Shown here: in pieces, positions 54,550-63,519 of the stretch
How the letters are laid out: every line of letters starts with the position of its first letter
Position numbering within the stretch: the first letter of the stretch is position 1
DNA from: CAWCUU01 sp963798855
GTDB lineage: Bacteria; Gemmatimonadota; Gemmatimonadetes; Longimicrobiales; RSA9
DNA: 64,000 nt
Direction of reading: 5' to 3'
NCBI GenBank assembly: GCA_963798855.1
Contig: CAWCUU010000003.1
Coordinates: forward strand, 434,001 to 498,000
Translations under genes and position numbers: made by a program
The notes under the pieces: generated by a model
Seen by the model: only the letters and a program-made list of their open reading frames with translations
What the model was told of the DNA's origin: nothing
The model's database searches: none

Positions 54550-55164
54550 TCAGCCGGAGCCCTGGTAGAGGCCCTTTGGATCGGCGTCGCCGATGCCGGC
54601 CCGGTACAGCCGCGGATCGACGGGGCGGAGCCGATCCGCCTCATCGGGTGGCAGCACCCAGGTCCGATGGAGGGTATCCATGTGCTCGCCGACGTCGTCG
54701 AGGTCGTCCTCGCGGATGCGCCAGTGACGGAAGCGATTCGTGCGCATGTCGAGCGGTCGTGTCCAGCCGCGCAGCGTGAGTTCCCCGTCCGGATTGAAGT
54801 AGTCCTCGAAATACGAGAGCACGAGCTCGCGGAGAGAGCGGTAGATCGGGGAGCGCCAGCGGAGCCCGGAGTAGTTCGACTTGGCGACGGCGCCGAGGCG
54901 TCCCTTGCGGCGGAAGAGCGCGATGATGTGGTCGTCGTCGCGCACGGCCACGAGGTCGACCAGCAGCGGCGGATGTCCGATATGGGCGAGGGCGGCTGCA
55001 GCGAAGAGCGCGCCCTCCATGCAATGCGCCTTTCCGTCGCGAAGCACGCGTCGCGGTGATCGCGTATGGAGGTCGGTGTTGTACGGGATCGTGTCGACGA
55101 ACGCCTGGATCATCTCGGGGGAGGTGAGCTCGTCGAGAACGGCGCGCTCCGCAGGAGACCACAT
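54550..55164 (-). CDS. Transglutaminase-like conserved protein
   Basis: 204 residues. The core AHCMEGALFAAAAL (possible nucleophile Cys) and VRDDDHIIALFRRKGRLGAVAKSNY (His, Asp nearby) resembles a transglutaminase-like Cys-His-Asp site; the SLRELVLSYFEDYFN and TLRGWTRPLDM parts are the rest of a conserved family with no assigned function. It lies 10 nt after argR and upstream of argG, an unexpected place for a protease-like fold. The catalytic claim is inference. Confidence 0.75.
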   Translation of the reverse strand: MWSPAERAVLDELTSPEMIQAFVDTIPYNTDLHTRSPRRVLRDGKAHCMEGALFAAAALAHIGHPPLLVDLVAVRDDDHIIALFRRKGRLGAVAKSNYSGLRWRSPIYRSLRELVLSYFEDYFNPDGELTLRGWTRPLDMRTNRFRHWRIREDDLDDVGEHMDTLHRTWVLPPDEADRLRPVDPRLYRAGIGDADPKGLYQGSG

Positions 55165-55174
55165 TCGACGTTTG

Positions 55175-55633
55175 CTACTCGTCCGACTCGGCCATGCGCA
55201 GAAGCCGTTGCTGCACGTCTTCGAGCGTATCCGCGTCGCGGAGGATGAGCAGGATGGTGTCGTCGCCGGCGATGGTGCCGAGGACTTCGGGCCATTCCTC
55301 CCAGTCGATCGCGACGGCGACAGGCTGGGCGCCGCCGGTCAGCGTCTTCACGACCAGCAGGTTGCCGGTGCCCTCGGCGCCTACGTAGAGCGCGGGTAGC
55401 AGCTTCTGGAGCGGGGGCGTCTGCTCCCACGACTCGGGAGGGAGCGCGTAGTAGGGGTGGCCCTCGGCGTCGGGGACCTTGACCAGGCGCAGCTCGCGGA
55501 TGTCGCGAGAGAGGGTGGCCTGGGTCACGTCGAACCCCTGCTCTGCGAGCAGCGCGCGCAGGTGCTCCTGGCTGCCGAGGCGGTGCTCCTGCACGACCTG
55601 CAGAATCGCGGCGTGGCGCTCTCCCTTGCGCAC
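55175..55633 (-). CDS. argR: Arginine repressor
   Basis: 152 residues. The winged helix N-terminus shows the family pattern GSQEHLRALLAEQGFDVTQATLSRDIRELRLVKV, with SRDIREL as the DNA-contact helix. The C-terminal hexamer/arginine-binding domain includes LPALYVGAEGTGNLLVVKT and TIAGDDTILLILRD (Asp pair for arginine). ArgR represses biosynthesis or activates catabolism when arginine is abundant. GTG start after GGAGG. It follows the tryptophanase gene by 15 nt. Confidence 0.96.
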   Translation of the reverse strand: MRKGERHAAILQVVQEHRLGSQEHLRALLAEQGFDVTQATLSRDIRELRLVKVPDAEGHPYYALPPESWEQTPPLQKLLPALYVGAEGTGNLLVVKTLTGGAQPVAVAIDWEEWPEVLGTIAGDDTILLILRDADTLEDVQQRLLRMAESDE

Positions 55634-55648
55634 GGTCGATCCTCCCGC

Positions 55649-57037
55649 TCAGGCGCTGACCGGGTAGTCGGGCTCGAACTCGGCGGTGAAATGCCGGAGC
55701 ACGGCCGCCTGGCGGGTGAAGTGGAAACCGCCGATCCGCTCCCGTCGGGCCCAGACGCCGAGAATGACCTCGACGACGTAGTCGATGTGGCTCTGCGTGT
55801 AGACGCGCCGCGGGATCGCGAGCCGCACGAGCTCGAGCGGGCCGGCCAGCTCCTCGCCCGTCGCCGGGTCGCGGCGGCCGAACATGACGGTGCCGATCTC
55901 GACGGCCCGTACGCCGCCCTCCAGGTACAGCTCGGCGACGACGCTCTGACCAGGCAGCCGTAGGGGCTCGACGTGGGGAAGGAACGCGGCCGCGTCAATG
56001 TAGATGGCATGGCCGCCGGGCGGCTGGACGATCGGCACGCCCTCCGCCGCGACGTGCTCCCCGAGGTAGCGTACGGAGGCGAGCCGGTACTCCAGGTAAT
56101 CTTCCTCGATGACCTCACCGAGTCCGATCGCGATCGCCTCCAGGTCGCGGCCGGCGAGGCCGCCGTAGGTCGGGAAGCCTTCCGTCAGGATGAGCAGGTC
56201 CTTCTCCTGCTCGGCGAGGCGGGCGTCGTTGGTCGCGAGGAGCCCGCCGATGTTCGCGATTCCATCCTTCTTCGCGGAGAAGGTGCAGCCATCGGCGTGG
56301 GAGAACATCTCCCGCACGATCTCCTTGACGGGGCGATCCGCGTAGCCTTCCTCACGCAGCTTGATCAGGTACGCGTTCTCGGCGAATCGGCATGCATCGA
56401 TGTAGAGTGGGATGTGGTGCTGCCGGCAGAGCGCGGAGACGTCGCGGATGTTCGCCATCGAGACGGGCTGCCCGCCGCCCGAGTTGTTCGTGACCGTGAG
56501 CATGCACAGCGGGATCCGCTCGGCTCCTGTCTCGGCGATCAGGCGACGCAGCCCGTCAATGTCCATGTCCCCCTTGAAGGGGTGCGGCTCTTGCAGCCGC
56601 TTCGAATGGGGCGCGGGCAGGTCGACTGCGCGCGCGCCGACCGCCTCAATGTTCGCCCGCGTGGTGTCGAAGTGCGTGTTGTTGGGCACGACATCGCCGG
56701 CACCGCAGACGGTGCTGAAGAGGATGCGTTCGGCGGCGCGACCCTGGTGGGTCGGGATCACGTGGCTGAAGCCAAACAGGTCGCGAACGGCGCTCTCGAA
56801 GCGGAAAAAGGAGCGGCTGCCGGCGTAAGCCTCGTCGCCCCGCATGATGCCGGCCCACTGCTCGGCGCTCATCGCGGACGTTCCGCTGTCGGTCAGCAGA
56901 TCGATGAGCACGTCCTCGGAGCGAAGCCGAAAGACGTTGTAGCCTGCGTCGCGCAGGAAGCCCGCCCGCTCATCCCGGCTGGTGACGAGAATGGGCTCCA
57001 CGACCTTGATCTTGAACGGCTCAATGATAGTCCGCAC
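55649..57037 (-). CDS. tnaA: Tryptophanase (indole-forming lyase)
   Basis: 462 residues, GTG start. The PLP-dependent beta-eliminating lyase family is clear: DLLTDSGTSAMSAEQWAGIM, THQGRAAE, the PLP Lys257 in SAKKDG and IPRRVYTQSH. Two positions separate tryptophanase from tyrosine phenol-lyase: here FDTTR (Asp124, Thr in TPL) and GVRAVEIG (Val, Arg in TPL), both as in tryptophanase. It would split tryptophan to indole, pyruvate and ammonia. No tnaB permease or TnaC-like leader is visible; the gene heads the argR run. Confidence 0.9.
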   Translation of the reverse strand: MRTIIEPFKIKVVEPILVTSRDERAGFLRDAGYNVFRLRSEDVLIDLLTDSGTSAMSAEQWAGIMRGDEAYAGSRSFFRFESAVRDLFGFSHVIPTHQGRAAERILFSTVCGAGDVVPNNTHFDTTRANIEAVGARAVDLPAPHSKRLQEPHPFKGDMDIDGLRRLIAETGAERIPLCMLTVTNNSGGGQPVSMANIRDVSALCRQHHIPLYIDACRFAENAYLIKLREEGYADRPVKEIVREMFSHADGCTFSAKKDGIANIGGLLATNDARLAEQEKDLLILTEGFPTYGGLAGRDLEAIAIGLGEVIEEDYLEYRLASVRYLGEHVAAEGVPIVQPPGGHAIYIDAAAFLPHVEPLRLPGQSVVAELYLEGGVRAVEIGTVMFGRRDPATGEELAGPLELVRLAIPRRVYTQSHIDYVVEVILGVWARRERIGGFHFTRQAAVLRHFTAEFEPDYPVSA

Positions 57038-57066
57038 TACCGGTCCCCCTCCGGAGGTGACAGACG

Positions 57067-57351
57067 ATGCGAAGCGACGATCACACGATCGAGGAGCAGC
57101 TCGGCAGCCTGATCGTGGAGGGCCAGCGGCACGAGGTCTGGGTCCGCTCCGAGTCCGACAATGACGGGACGTGGCACAACGCGATGATCTTTCGTCGCGA
57201 CGGCGTGCTGTCGGCCGGCAATGAAGCGGTCACGGGCGTCGGCTGGCACGTACCGCCGGGCCTCGCCCTCGAGCGCGGGCGCGAGCTGAGCGAGAAGGAC
57301 CGCCTCGAGCTCTACCGCCGGGCGCTGCGCCCGCGACCACCCCTCCTCTGA
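57067..57351 (+). CDS. Hypothetical protein, 94 residues
   Basis: Divergent from tnaA across only 29 nt. Contains beta-rich HEVWVRSESDNDGTW, then MIFRRDGVLSAGNEAVTGVGW and a basic, Pro/Arg-rich tail. No known family. The ribosome site GGAGGTGACAG sits before ATG 57067. Confidence 0.65.
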   Translation: MRSDDHTIEEQLGSLIVEGQRHEVWVRSESDNDGTWHNAMIFRRDGVLSAGNEAVTGVGWHVPPGLALERGRELSEKDRLELYRRALRPRPPLL

Positions 57352-57383
57352 GGCCGGGGCAGCGTTGCCGGCCCGGGAGGAAA

Positions 57384-57668
57384 TCAGCCGCCCGTCCCGG
57401 TCGTGTCGACGCGCACTACCCTCGCCGTGTCGTCCAGCGGGCGCTGCTGATCCGGACCCAGCACGCTGCCGTCGGGACCGAGCTCCGGTACGCGCACCGG
57501 CTCGCCGATTTCCGCCATCTCCGTCGTCGGCTCCTTCGTCACGATCAGATTCATCTTCTCGAGCGGCGGCTTCGTCGGTCCGCGATTCTGGTCGCTGTGC
57601 GCACCGCAGGCGCTCAGGGTCGTGACAAGGCCCAGTGACGCGATCATGGCAAGCGTCCCGTTCAGCAC
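57384..57668 (-). CDS. Small lipoprotein
   Basis: 94 residues, lipobox LSAC (Cys21), Gly/Asp-rich, Pro-rich mature part without a recognised domain. GTG 57668 gives a full signal peptide; ATG 57647 is an alternative with a shorter one. Convergent with the preceding hypothetical gene. Confidence 0.65.
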   Translation of the reverse strand: MLNGTLAMIASLGLVTTLSACGAHSDQNRGPTKPPLEKMNLIVTKEPTTEMAEIGEPVRVPELGPDGSVLGPDQQRPLDDTARVVRVDTTGTGG

Positions 57669-57843
57669 TCAATGGCTCATTCCATTCCTCGGTTCGACCG
57701 ATCCTCAGGGTCCGGGGCGCGACAATATGGCGCGGAGCCGCCGCGCGCGCCACCGTCCGCGCAACCTAGCCCGGCGATCCCCGCCGCACGCGTTAACCGC
57801 ACCCAATGGTAGGTGATTTTGCTGTTTGTTGTAGTTCATATAT

Positions 57844-57867
57844 CTTGACTTTGATGAGGTAGTCAAG
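57844..57867. promoter_or_regulatory. Inverted repeat over the -35 of the next gene
   Basis: CTTGACT, ten bases, AGTCAAG: a perfect 7-bp inverted repeat whose left arm is the -35 (TTGACT). It could be a repressor operator or, less likely, an mRNA hairpin. Confidence 0.45.
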
Positions 57868-57874
57868 CCAATAT
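57845..57874 (+). promoter_or_regulatory. Promoter of the 57931 gene
   Basis: TTGACT, 18 bases, CAATAT (4 of 6 to TATAAT), 57 nt before the ATG, in a rare AT-rich patch (57806-57880). Confidence 0.5.
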
Positions 57875-57930
57875 TCGGTACCCCCCACAACTTGGAACCT
57901 GCGGCTCGGTTCGCCCGAGGAGGCGTGCTC

Positions 57931-58302
57931 ATGGCGGATGTCAACGAGAAGGTCATGAAGATGGTAGAGGAGGAGGTCGGCAAGAACCCGAATGTCTCCA
58001 CCGGCGAGCTGTACGAGAAGGCGAAGAAGCTGGACAAGAGCGTGGACAAGCTGACCGCGCGGCAGTTCAATGCCCGCTATCCGCTGCAGGTCAAGCGACG
58101 CCTGGCTCCGCGCCGGCGCCGCGCCGGCGGAGCCCGGCGGCGCCGCAGCACCGCCGAGCCGAATCGGGGCGCCGTGCGCCAGGTCATGCTGCAGTTCGCG
58201 CAGGCGATCGCGTCGGCCGAGGATCCGGGCCAGCTCGTCACGCTGGTGGCCGACATCGACCGCTACGTGGACAGGGTGGTCAAGGCCGCGGCGACGAAGT
58301 AG
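57931..58302 (+). CDS. Small basic conserved protein, probably DNA-associated
   Basis: 123 residues. An acidic/basic helical N-terminus (NEKVMKMVEEEVGKNPN, GELYEKAKKLDKSVDKLTARQ) leads to a strongly basic arm (KRRLAPRRRRAGGARRRRS), then a helical C-terminus (MLQFAQAIASAEDPGQLVTL). The Lys/Arg run suggests nucleic-acid binding, by analogy with HU-tail proteins. The family occurs in several high-GC phyla without a known role. Start ATG after CGAGGAGG. Its end overlaps the convergent carboxylesterase end by 23 nt. Confidence 0.78.
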   Translation: MADVNEKVMKMVEEEVGKNPNVSTGELYEKAKKLDKSVDKLTARQFNARYPLQVKRRLAPRRRRAGGARRRRSTAEPNRGAVRQVMLQFAQAIASAEDPGQLVTLVADIDRYVDRVVKAAATK

Positions 58303-59917
58303 TGGTGGCGCGCGACCGGAGCCGGTCCAGCACCCGATATCTATCGAGGTGCTGCGCCGGCTCGGCGCGCGACTCCACCTCGATCCGCATCACCATCGGC
58401 GGCGCGTCCGCTTCCGCTCGCATCGCGGGCCACTCCGGCAGACCGGAGCCGTTCGGGTCACCCGTCCTGATGAAGTTGGCGAAGTAGTCCTCCATCGTCC
58501 GCGAAACCCGATAGTCATCCTCCGTCCAGGCGTAGACTTCGTTGGTGGCGAGGTTGCCGAGGGCGTACTCGATCTCGGCCGAGTGAACCGCGCCGGTCGG
58601 CGGCGGCGGCGTATCACCCGTGGGCCGCCGCCCCCCGGCGGCGACCTTCATCGGCGGACGGGGCTGCGCGAACAGGTAGCGGTAGACCGGCGCCTCGCCG
58701 GTCCGTCGATGCACGTCCGCCCACTTCCACGTGCTGAAGGCGATGAACCGGTCGGAGGCGAGCGCGGTCGCCGCCTCGACCACGGCGGCGGAGTCCGAGG
58801 CCGGGTAGACCCGGAGCACCTCCTCGGCGTGCTCGCCATAGAGATCGCGGACCGCCTTCTCGAAGCTCCGGGGCGTCGGCGGGGCGTCGCCCAGCAAGGC
58901 GCGGTAGCCCGACTCCTCGGAGTTCCAGCCGACGAGCAGCGGCACGTGGGCCTGCTCGCCGGCGTCGAAAATGGCGGTCGGCGGCCTCGGGAGAAAATAG
59001 CCGTCGACCGTTATCGAAAAGCGGCCCGCTCCGCCACGCATGGATAGCTGGAGCAGCCGCATGGCGGGGATCGCCCTCAGCTCCTGCAGGGATGGGGCTC
59101 CAACGCTGCGGGCGAAAGTGGTGCCGTGCTTCTCGCCGTCGACGAGTGGCACGGGCGGCAACGCGCCGAGCAGGGAGCCGCTCTCGCCAATGGCGCCGGC
59201 GAAGAGGCCCCTGGAGAGCGGCGACGCCATCTGGGCGCTGACGGCGACGGATCCCGCGCTCTCGCCGGCAATCGTGACCCGCGACGGATCCCCGCCGAAG
59301 GCCGCGACATTGCGCTGCACCCAGCGCAGGGCCTGCATCTGGTCCAGCAACGCGTAGTTCCCCGACGCGTGATGCGGCGACTCCGCCGTGAGCTCCGGGT
59401 GCGCGAGGAAACCGAAGATGCCGAGGCGGTAGCTGACGGTGATCGCGACGATCCCCTTCCGCGCCATGCTCTCGCCGTCGTAGCGAAGCTCCGAGCCGTC
59501 GCCGGCAATGAAGCCGCCCCCGAAGAAGTAGACGAGGACGGGCCGCTTCTCGCCGGTGGACGTTGCCGCGGTCCAGACGTTCAGATAGAGGCAGTCCTCG
59601 CTGACGCCGGAGTTGCGGAACACCATGTCGTCGAAGACGCGGTTCTGCATGCACTGCGCGGCGAAGCGATCCGCCCGGCGAACGCCGTCCCAAGGGCTGA
59701 CCGGCTGCGGCGGCTGCCACCGCAGCTCGCGCACCGGCGGGGCGGCGAAAGGAATCCCCTTGAAGACACGCACGCCACTCGCCTCGATCGTCCCCTCGAC
59801 AATGCCGTCGGAGGTGCGGACGCGCGGAGCGGAGCGCGGCCAGTGCAGGTCGGGCAGCACGGCTGCCACCGGCAGCATGGATACGGCCAACAGCAGGACC
59901 GGCAAGAAGCTCTTCAT
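58280..59917 (-). CDS. Secreted type-B carboxylesterase
   Basis: 545 residues with a signal peptide (MKSFLPVLLLAVSMLPVAA). The COesterase fold shows FKGIPFAAPPV, EDCLYLNVWTAA, the oxyanion GGGF motif in YFFGGGFIAGD and the nucleophile in TIAGESAGSVAV; the His is probably in AVHSAEIEY. Such enzymes hydrolyse esters and amides broadly. Start ATG 59917; ATG 59947 would extend the signal with no ribosome site. Likely periplasmic or secreted. Confidence 0.93.
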   Translation of the reverse strand: MKSFLPVLLLAVSMLPVAAVLPDLHWPRSAPRVRTSDGIVEGTIEASGVRVFKGIPFAAPPVRELRWQPPQPVSPWDGVRRADRFAAQCMQNRVFDDMVFRNSGVSEDCLYLNVWTAATSTGEKRPVLVYFFGGGFIAGDGSELRYDGESMARKGIVAITVSYRLGIFGFLAHPELTAESPHHASGNYALLDQMQALRWVQRNVAAFGGDPSRVTIAGESAGSVAVSAQMASPLSRGLFAGAIGESGSLLGALPPVPLVDGEKHGTTFARSVGAPSLQELRAIPAMRLLQLSMRGGAGRFSITVDGYFLPRPPTAIFDAGEQAHVPLLVGWNSEESGYRALLGDAPPTPRSFEKAVRDLYGEHAEEVLRVYPASDSAAVVEAATALASDRFIAFSTWKWADVHRRTGEAPVYRYLFAQPRPPMKVAAGGRRPTGDTPPPPTGAVHSAEIEYALGNLATNEVYAWTEDDYRVSRTMEDYFANFIRTGDPNGSGLPEWPAMRAEADAPPMVMRIEVESRAEPAQHLDRYRVLDRLRSRATTTSSPRP

Positions 59918-60061
59918 GATGGATCCACGGAGGAAGGTCTCATCCATCGTGTGGTCGGCCGAAGAACAATCTGATCGGGGACGTCCGTAACCGCCACGAC
60001 CGGCAACGAAAAGGGTGCGGTCCTACCGCGCCGATGCCCGTGCTGCAGGGAGCCGCCGCGG

Positions 60062-60619
60062 CTAGCTCCGGCTCAATCCGAGCTCATCGGCGATCCCCTG
60101 CATGGCCTCGATGACGTTGCGCAGGTGCTCGTCGAAGTCCACGCCGAGCAGCTCCGCGCCGTGCCGCACCTCGTCGCGGTCTACGCCCTTCGCGAAAGTC
60201 GGGTCCTTGAGCTTCTTCTTGACCGACTTCGGCGTGAGGTCGTCGATGCCGGTGGGCCGGACGAGGGCCGTCGCGGTGACCATGCCGGTGATCTCGTCGC
60301 ACGCGAGCAGCGTCCGGTCGAGCTTCGTCTCGGGCTCGACGTGCGTGAAGGAGGCGCGGTGCGCGAGGATCGCGTGCAGCACGTCCTCGGGATACCCGCG
60401 CTCGCGCAGCGCCTCGACGGCGCGGAGCGGGTGCTCATCCGGGTACTTCTCCCAGTCGAGGTCGTGCAGCAGGCCCGCGAGGCCCCATCGCTCCTCGTCC
60501 TCGCCGAAGCGCCGGGCGTAGCTGCGCACCGCCGCCTCGACCGCCTTCATGTGGCCGCGCAGGTTCGCGTTGGGGACCCACTCCTCGAGCAGCGTCAGCG
60601 CCTCTTCTCGCAATGGCAC
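60062..60619 (-). CDS. HD-domain metal-dependent phosphohydrolase
   Basis: 185 residues. The HD site is GHMKAVEAAVRSYARRFG (His), then GLAGLLHDLDWEKYPDEHPL (His-Asp pair) and ILAHRASFTHV (His). The fold acts on nucleotides or phosphate esters; this small form is not assignable. GTG 60619 is six bases after GGAGG; the ATG two codons earlier would sit directly on the ribosome site. Confidence 0.88.
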   Translation of the reverse strand: MPLREEALTLLEEWVPNANLRGHMKAVEAAVRSYARRFGEDEERWGLAGLLHDLDWEKYPDEHPLRAVEALRERGYPEDVLHAILAHRASFTHVEPETKLDRTLLACDEITGMVTATALVRPTGIDDLTPKSVKKKLKDPTFAKGVDRDEVRHGAELLGVDFDEHLRNVIEAMQGIADELGLSRS

Positions 60620-60748
60620 GTTCATCCTCCGATGGGGGTGGGGCGGTCGCGGCCTCGGTCCAGGTGGCACGAGCCGAACCGAGCATCCCGGGCCGGTCCG
60701 GCGCAAGATAGGGCGAGGTCGCCTGTCGGACGAGCGCGCGGCGCGGCC

Positions 60749-61615
60749 TCAACCGGCGGCGAGGAAGCTCCGCACGCGCTCCGCGTGCTCGTCCGGCGCG
60801 TCGATCCACGGCATGTGCCCGGCGTCGCGGAAGAGCTCGAGCCGTGAGGCGGGCAGCGCGCGCTCGAGTCTCCGCGCGACGTCGGCGCCACCGAACGGGT
60901 CTCGCTCCCCCCAGAGCACGAGCGTCGGGCAGCGAACGTCGCGAAGCAGCTCGATCTCGAAGCGCAGCTCCGGATCAATGCCGCGCCACGTAAGCGCACG
61001 CGCCAGCAGGTCGAAGTCGTGGCGCGCGGTGCGCGTATGGCTGAACAGCGACGAGCTCCAGCGGAAGTACTCGGCGGGAATGCGACCGGCTTTCACCGAG
61101 CGCTGGTGCCCGTTTCTGCGGACGAGCAGGCGCGCCGCGCCGGGGCCGATCCGGGTACGCGCCGAGAGCCGGTAGACGCCGGACGCGACGAGCCAGCGCA
61201 TGAGCGTCGGCGTCTCCATCCCCGGGACGAGCGCCGGACACCCCTCCAGCACGAGGGCGGAAGTCCGCTCCGGCCGGTTGATGGCGTACCACAGCGCCCA
61301 CGCGCCTCCGAGCGAGTTGCCGACGAACGCGGCACGAGCGAGGCCGAGCGAATCGAGCAGCGCGTCCGTGACGGCGAGGACCGTCTCCCGGGGCACGCGC
61401 CAGAGGCCGGGAGCGAGCGGAGGGCTCAGGCCGCACCCCGGTCGATCCGCCACGATGCAGCGGAAATCCGGGAGGCTCGCAGCGAGAGGCGCCCAGACCG
61501 CGCCCGCGTTCGGCGCGCCGTGCAGGAAGAGGAGCGGATGGCCGCCGCCCCGCTCGCGGACCCGCAGGGCGCACCCCAGCCCAGGCAGGTCGATCCAGCG
61601 CTCATCCGGAGCCAT
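60749..61615 (-). CDS. Alpha/beta-hydrolase of the haloalkane-dehalogenase/esterase type
   Basis: 288 residues. LLFLHGAPNAGAVW (oxyanion strand), nucleophile FVGNSLGGAWALW (Ser), Asp in LVLWGERDPFGG and His in AGHMPWID complete the triad. The C-terminal EHAERVRSFLAAG is typical of hydrolases with a HAD-like cap. Substrate unknown. ATG 61615 fits the domain start. Confidence 0.9.
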   Translation of the reverse strand: MAPDERWIDLPGLGCALRVRERGGGHPLLFLHGAPNAGAVWAPLAASLPDFRCIVADRPGCGLSPPLAPGLWRVPRETVLAVTDALLDSLGLARAAFVGNSLGGAWALWYAINRPERTSALVLEGCPALVPGMETPTLMRWLVASGVYRLSARTRIGPGAARLLVRRNGHQRSVKAGRIPAEYFRWSSSLFSHTRTARHDFDLLARALTWRGIDPELRFEIELLRDVRCPTLVLWGERDPFGGADVARRLERALPASRLELFRDAGHMPWIDAPDEHAERVRSFLAAG

Positions 61616-61743
61616 CCCGTAGCGAGTGTAAAGCTGCGACTCGGCTCGACGGTACGCGCCGGCGCGCCGCGCGCGCTCCGCACCCGTCGAGCCGCGCGCA
61701 TTCCCTTCGCCGTTCAGGCGGCCGGGACTGGATCGGGATCCCC

Positions 61744-62328
61744 TCAGGCGGCGCCGGCGCCGGCAGCCTCGCGCTGCTGCTCGTGGCGTCCCTCGGCGAA
61801 CTCCTCGATCATCTTGCGGTTGAAGGCCGGGATGTCGTCCGGGTTGCGGCTCGTCACCAGGCCGGCATCCGTCACGACCTCGCGGTCCACCCACTTCGCG
61901 CCCGCGTTGCGCAGGTCCGTCTTCAGCGACGGCCACGAGGTGACCGTGCGCCCCCGGACCACGTCCGTCTCCACGAGCATCCAGGGCCCGTGGCAGATCG
62001 CGGCCACCGGCTTGCCGGCCTCGAAGAACGAGCGCACGAAGTCGACCGCCCTCTCGTTCATGCGGAGGTGATCCGGGTTCATCACGCCACCCGGCAGCAT
62101 CAGCGCGTCGTATTCATCTTCCCGCGCGGAGTCGAGCGGACGCTCCACGTCGAACTCGTCTCCCCATTCGGTGTGGTTCCACCCCTTCACCTTTCGGTCC
62201 TCCGGCGAGATCAGGACCGTCTCCGCGCCCGCGTCTTCGAGGGCCTTCCGCGGCCTGGTCATCTCCACCTGCTCGAACCCGTTTGCCACCAGGATCGCGA
62301 TCTTTCTGCCGTTCAGCTCGCTCGCCAT
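61744..62328 (-). CDS. DJ-1/PfpI-family protein (YhbO type)
   Basis: 194 residues. KIAILVANGFEQVEMTRP, GGVMNPDHLRM and the nucleophile elbow AAICHGPWMLVE (Cys) identify a PfpI/YhbO class protein. This group is linked to stress resistance and deglycase/chaperone claims, some disputed; protease activity is unproven. ATG 62328 lies eight bases after GGAGG. Probably cytoplasmic, hexameric. Confidence 0.94.
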   Translation of the reverse strand: MASELNGRKIAILVANGFEQVEMTRPRKALEDAGAETVLISPEDRKVKGWNHTEWGDEFDVERPLDSAREDEYDALMLPGGVMNPDHLRMNERAVDFVRSFFEAGKPVAAICHGPWMLVETDVVRGRTVTSWPSLKTDLRNAGAKWVDREVVTDAGLVTSRNPDDIPAFNRKMIEEFAEGRHEQQREAAGAGAA

Positions 62329-62454
62329 GTTGTAACCTCCATGGTATTGTAACTGCTTATGATCACAGACGTTACGTCGCAAGAATCGTGCGGTGCAGGC
62401 GGCCGGTGTCGGGCGCAGGCACTCCAGAATACGACTTCTTTCCAACTTCGCATC

Positions 62455-63519
62455 TCACACGTCGGGCCGAAGCGCCGGATAGACGAGCGTCTTGATCCCC
62501 TCGCCCTTTCCGGCCGCGCGCTCGAGGGCGGCGGCGACGCCGTCGAGACCGACGCGGTGGGTGACGAGGCGGTCGGTGCGGACGCGGCCGTCGGCGAGCA
62601 TCGCGAGGGCCTCGCGGGTCTCGTCGGGTCCGCAGGAGTAGCTATGGGTGAGCGACACCTCACGGAAGTAGAGGCTCGACTGGTCGATGGTGAGCGGGCG
62701 ATCCGGCGGGAGTGGGGTGAAGCAGACCACGCGCGCACCGGGCGCGGCCACGTTCAGGCCATCGCAGATCGCCTGGGGGGTGCCGGGGCATACGACGACC
62801 ACGTCGGCGCCGCGGCCGCCGTTGGTCGTCGCGAACGCATCCGCGAGGTCGTCCGGCGCGACGGCGACATCGGCGCCGTGCTCGAGCGCCAGCGATCTGC
62901 GCTCCTCGAAAAAGTCACTGCCCAGGATCAGGCCGGCGCCAGCGGCACGGGCGATCTGGGTCATCAGCAGCCCCATCGCGCCGAGGCCGACAATGAGGAC
63001 GGTGTCACCCGGCTCGATGCGCCCCTGGCGGCTGACGGCGCGGATGCAGCACGCGAGCGGCTCGATGAAGGTCGCGGCATCGAGATCGAGTTCCCGCGGC
63101 AGGACCAGCGTATCGCGGCGCACGTTCACCGCGGGGACGAGCGCGTATTCGGCGAAGCCTCCCGGCAGGATGCGGCTCGATCGCCAGGTGTCGCAGCTCG
63201 ACCAGAGGCCGCGACGGCACTCCTCGCAGGCGAGGCAGGGGGCATGATGATGGATGAAGACGCGGTCTCCGAGCCTCACCGTGTCCACGTCGTCACCGAG
63301 GGCGACGACGACCCCGGCTGGCTCGTGGCCGAGCACGACGGGCTCGCTCGTGGCCTTCCGCTCGACGTACCAGGTCAACGCATCCGAGCCGCACACGCCA
63401 CAGGCATCGATGCGGACGAGCGCCTCACCGGATCCCGGTCGCGGAACGGGCATCTCCTCGACCCGGACATCGCCCCATGCGTGCAGCCGGGCGGCGCGCA
63501 TGCGGAAGGGCAGACTCAC
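62455..63519 (-). CDS. Zinc-dependent medium-chain dehydrogenase
   Basis: 354 residues. The MDR superfamily features are present: DACGVCGSDALTW with the catalytic-zinc Cys, VVLGHEPAGVV (zinc His-Glu), structural-zinc-like CLACEECRRGLWSSC and the NAD motif VLIVGLGAMGLLMTQ. It resembles threonine/sorbitol dehydrogenases. GTG start overlaps the upstream dehydrogenase stop (GTGA). Confidence 0.93.
   Translation of the reverse strand: MSLPFRMRAARLHAWGDVRVEEMPVPRPGSGEALVRIDACGVCGSDALTWYVERKATSEPVVLGHEPAGVVVALGDDVDTVRLGDRVFIHHHAPCLACEECRRGLWSSCDTWRSSRILPGGFAEYALVPAVNVRRDTLVLPRELDLDAATFIEPLACCIRAVSRQGRIEPGDTVLIVGLGAMGLLMTQIARAAGAGLILGSDFFEERRSLALEHGADVAVAPDDLADAFATTNGGRGADVVVVCPGTPQAICDGLNVAAPGARVVCFTPLPPDRPLTIDQSSLYFREVSLTHSYSCGPDETREALAMLADGRVRTDRLVTHRVGLDGVAAALERAAGKGEGIKTLVYPALRPDV

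Noticed and set aside
55649..57037. Tyrosine phenol-lyase
   Set aside because: The two specificity positions (FDTT and VEIG) match tryptophanase, not tyrosine phenol-lyase (Thr and Arg).
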